A stretch of DNA of 61,626 bases, taken from positions 1 through 61,626 of the forward strand of contig CALXYB010000010.1 of assembly GCA_944392835.1 (NCBI GenBank). The letters are read 5' to 3'. Below, in pieces: positions 60,573 to 61,626 of this stretch. The notes under the pieces are model-generated. The model made no database searches. It had not been told where the DNA came from and saw nothing but the letters and a program-made list of their open reading frames with translations. Position numbers and translations under genes: made by a program. The number at the start of each line of letters is the position of its first letter. Position 1 is the first letter of the stretch. Origin of the DNA: an uncultured Alphaproteobacteria bacterium. GTDB lineage: Bacteria > Pseudomonadota > Alphaproteobacteria > RF32 > CAG-239.

Positions 60573-61344
60573 CTTCAATCTCCAACACATTAACAAGTTG
60601 ATTATGAGCTTCCGTGATAAGGGCTTCAAAATGGCCTCTTACGCCAAACTTATTAAAAAATCTATGAACATTATATTCCAGACCATATTCTTGTTCCGGT
60701 CCGTTTTCTTTAAGCCTCAAGGCATCTTCGCGGAGCTTATCCAGATGTCCTTGAAGTTTGTTGCAACTTTCAAAAGTAAGCCATTTGCCATCAATTTTTT
60801 CCAAGCTGTTTACAAAAAGATAAACTTTGTCGCAATAAGCCTTATAAGCCTCAAAAATTTCCTGCACAGAAAAAGAAAATTCGCGGTGTTGAGGCATTTG
60901 TAGCCAATGGTTATTTAAGAGGGAATAAGATCTTCCCCCGGAAAGAAATTGTGATGGCTCAACAAAACCATAGTCAATGTTACGATTAAGAATATTAAAG
61001 CGATAGCCTTTGGTTGGCAAAGAATCATTTATAACCCGAAAAATATTTTGAACAACTTTCGGGTCATATTCCTTCAAATCCGGATGAGCAATAATGCCGA
61101 TATCAACATCCGTTTCGGCATTATAAATATAAGACGCCATTCCTCCGGCCAAAACAATATCATCAACAACTAATGATGATAAAGTAATGCGCCCTTGGTC
61201 AACAATAAAATTGGCAATTTTTAACAAACCTTGACGAACATAATCATAGGCTTGATTATGTTCGTCAAAGATGAGCTGACATAAATTGTCATTATTCTGC
61301 AAATTCTTTGCAATATCCGATAATAATTCTTCTTCTGTTACCAT
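60565..61344 (-). CDS. Nucleotidyltransferase-like protein, copy 1
   Basis: A 259-residue protein from the ATG at 61344 (MVTEEELLSDIAKNLQNNDN). Pol-beta-type core: LAGGMASYIYNAETDVDIGI (Asp-x-Asp). The C-terminal part, EFSFSVQEIFEAYKAYCDKV, matches the partner gene. It begins 1 bp after the stop of the Cys-rich gene, so translation is coupled. Upstream in-frame sequence belongs to the Cys-rich gene in another frame. Confidence 0.75.
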   Translation of the reverse strand: MVTEEELLSDIAKNLQNNDNLCQLIFDEHNQAYDYVRQGLLKIANFIVDQGRITLSSLVVDDIVLAGGMASYIYNAETDVDIGIIAHPDLKEYDPKVVQNIFRVINDSLPTKGYRFNILNRNIDYGFVEPSQFLSGGRSYSLLNNHWLQMPQHREFSFSVQEIFEAYKAYCDKVYLFVNSLEKIDGKWLTFESCNKLQGHLDKLREDALRLKENGPEQEYGLEYNVHRFFNKFGVRGHFEALITEAHNQLVNVLEIEDA

Positions 61345-61345
61345 C

Positions 61346-61626
61346 TTATCTCCAAGATACACAGATAAAGTCTTTATATCTATAAGCACTACAATCGCCA
61401 GGCATCTGTTTATAAAAGTCAAGACAAGCCGTACATCCGCCACGAGCACAATCATCATAGTCAGGATAACGCCTACGACATTCGGCTTCTGTCGGTAAAC
61501 ATCTGATACATTTTGTAGAACAAGCACTAGAATATTCTGCACATCCTGTAGAGCAAGTCTTTCCACCAGCACAAGGATCAACCGGCTCAGGCGGCTCACT
61601 CGGGCTCGGCTCAGGAGATGAAGACG
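61346..61626 (-). CDS. C-terminal part of a Cys-rich protein
   Basis: Frame open from the window edge to a TAA at 61346-61348. A Ser/Pro/Glu linker (SSPEPSPSEPPEPVDP) is followed by about 60 residues with 14 cysteines (CAGGKTCSTGCAEYSSAC, then CIRCLPTEAECRRRYPDYDD). It is reminiscent of the exported Cys-rich protein at 50633 but not an exact repeat. The upstream portion lies outside the window. It is coupled to the two nucleotidyltransferase-like genes. Confidence 0.75.
   Translation of the reverse strand, partial: SSSPEPSPSEPPEPVDPCAGGKTCSTGCAEYSSACSTKCIRCLPTEAECRRRYPDYDDCARGGCTACLDFYKQMPGDCSAYRYKDFICVSWR

Noticed and set aside
1..61626. CRISPR array
   Set aside because: I saw no series of short direct repeats with regular spacers; the repeats present are the coding, terminator and operator repeats listed.

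Overview
The window reads as chromosome of an AT-rich alphaproteobacterium. The pointers are a ChpT-type histidine phosphotransferase gene followed by a CheY-like regulator and cheR, an hpnCDE squalene operon behind trmFO, rpsP with a long C-terminal tail, and autotransporters with alphaproteobacterial-type barrels. The low GC, many small lipoproteins and AIDA-like adhesins would suit an uncultured gut or host-associated Rhodospirillales/RF32-type lineage; that placement is inference.

Layout. 1-6.6 kb: small membrane proteins (one split by a frameshift at a G6 tract), a structured RNA leader before a small HTH protein, a DUF1189 protein with a histone-like tail, a serine-hydrolase lipoprotein, HdeD and MscS proteins. 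6.7-9.5 kb: AIDA-like autotransporter. 9.5-12.6 kb: two unrecognised genes behind a strong promoter and leader ORF, then an ELM1-like protein. 12.7-19.4 kb: CoA-disulfide-reductase/rhodanese fusion, unknown proteins, HD hydrolase, CNNM/CorC exporter. 19.4-28.4 kb: accessory region with a GH108 muramidase and two small exported proteins, a roughly 280-nt structured RNA, a second autotransporter, a PD-(D/E)XK-like nuclease module between two identical terminators, and a second copy of the lipoprotein hydrolase. 28.5-37.1 kb: a type I restriction-modification operon, hsdM to hsdR, interleaved with five extra genes (membrane proteins and a trypco2-like protein). 37.3-41.8 kb: structured RNA, DUF3768 and papain-like operon, serine resolvase and tyrosine integrase ending at a tRNA-Gln gene, so this is the right end of an integrated element. 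42-61.6 kb: core genome with a PhnP-like MBL protein, HAD proteins, one-chain GlyRS, ffh-rpsP-rimM-trmD-rplS, a Cys-rich exported repeat protein, hpnCDE/trmFO, chpT-cheY-cheR, and two coupled nucleotidyltransferase paralogues behind another Cys-rich gene cut by the window end.

Most noteworthy: (1) the eight-gene type I RM operon with five embedded accessory genes, a candidate composite anti-phage system; (2) a recurring design of strong promoter, structured RNA, intrinsic terminator and ribosome site ahead of unrelated accessory genes, one with a 9-nt anti-Shine-Dalgarno and one with a clear pseudoknot; (3) a promoter module repeated 19.5 kb apart; (4) ffh apparently starting at ATT behind a structured leader; (5) Cys-rich repeat proteins and the paired nucleotidyltransferases. 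All calls come from reading the sequence without database searches.
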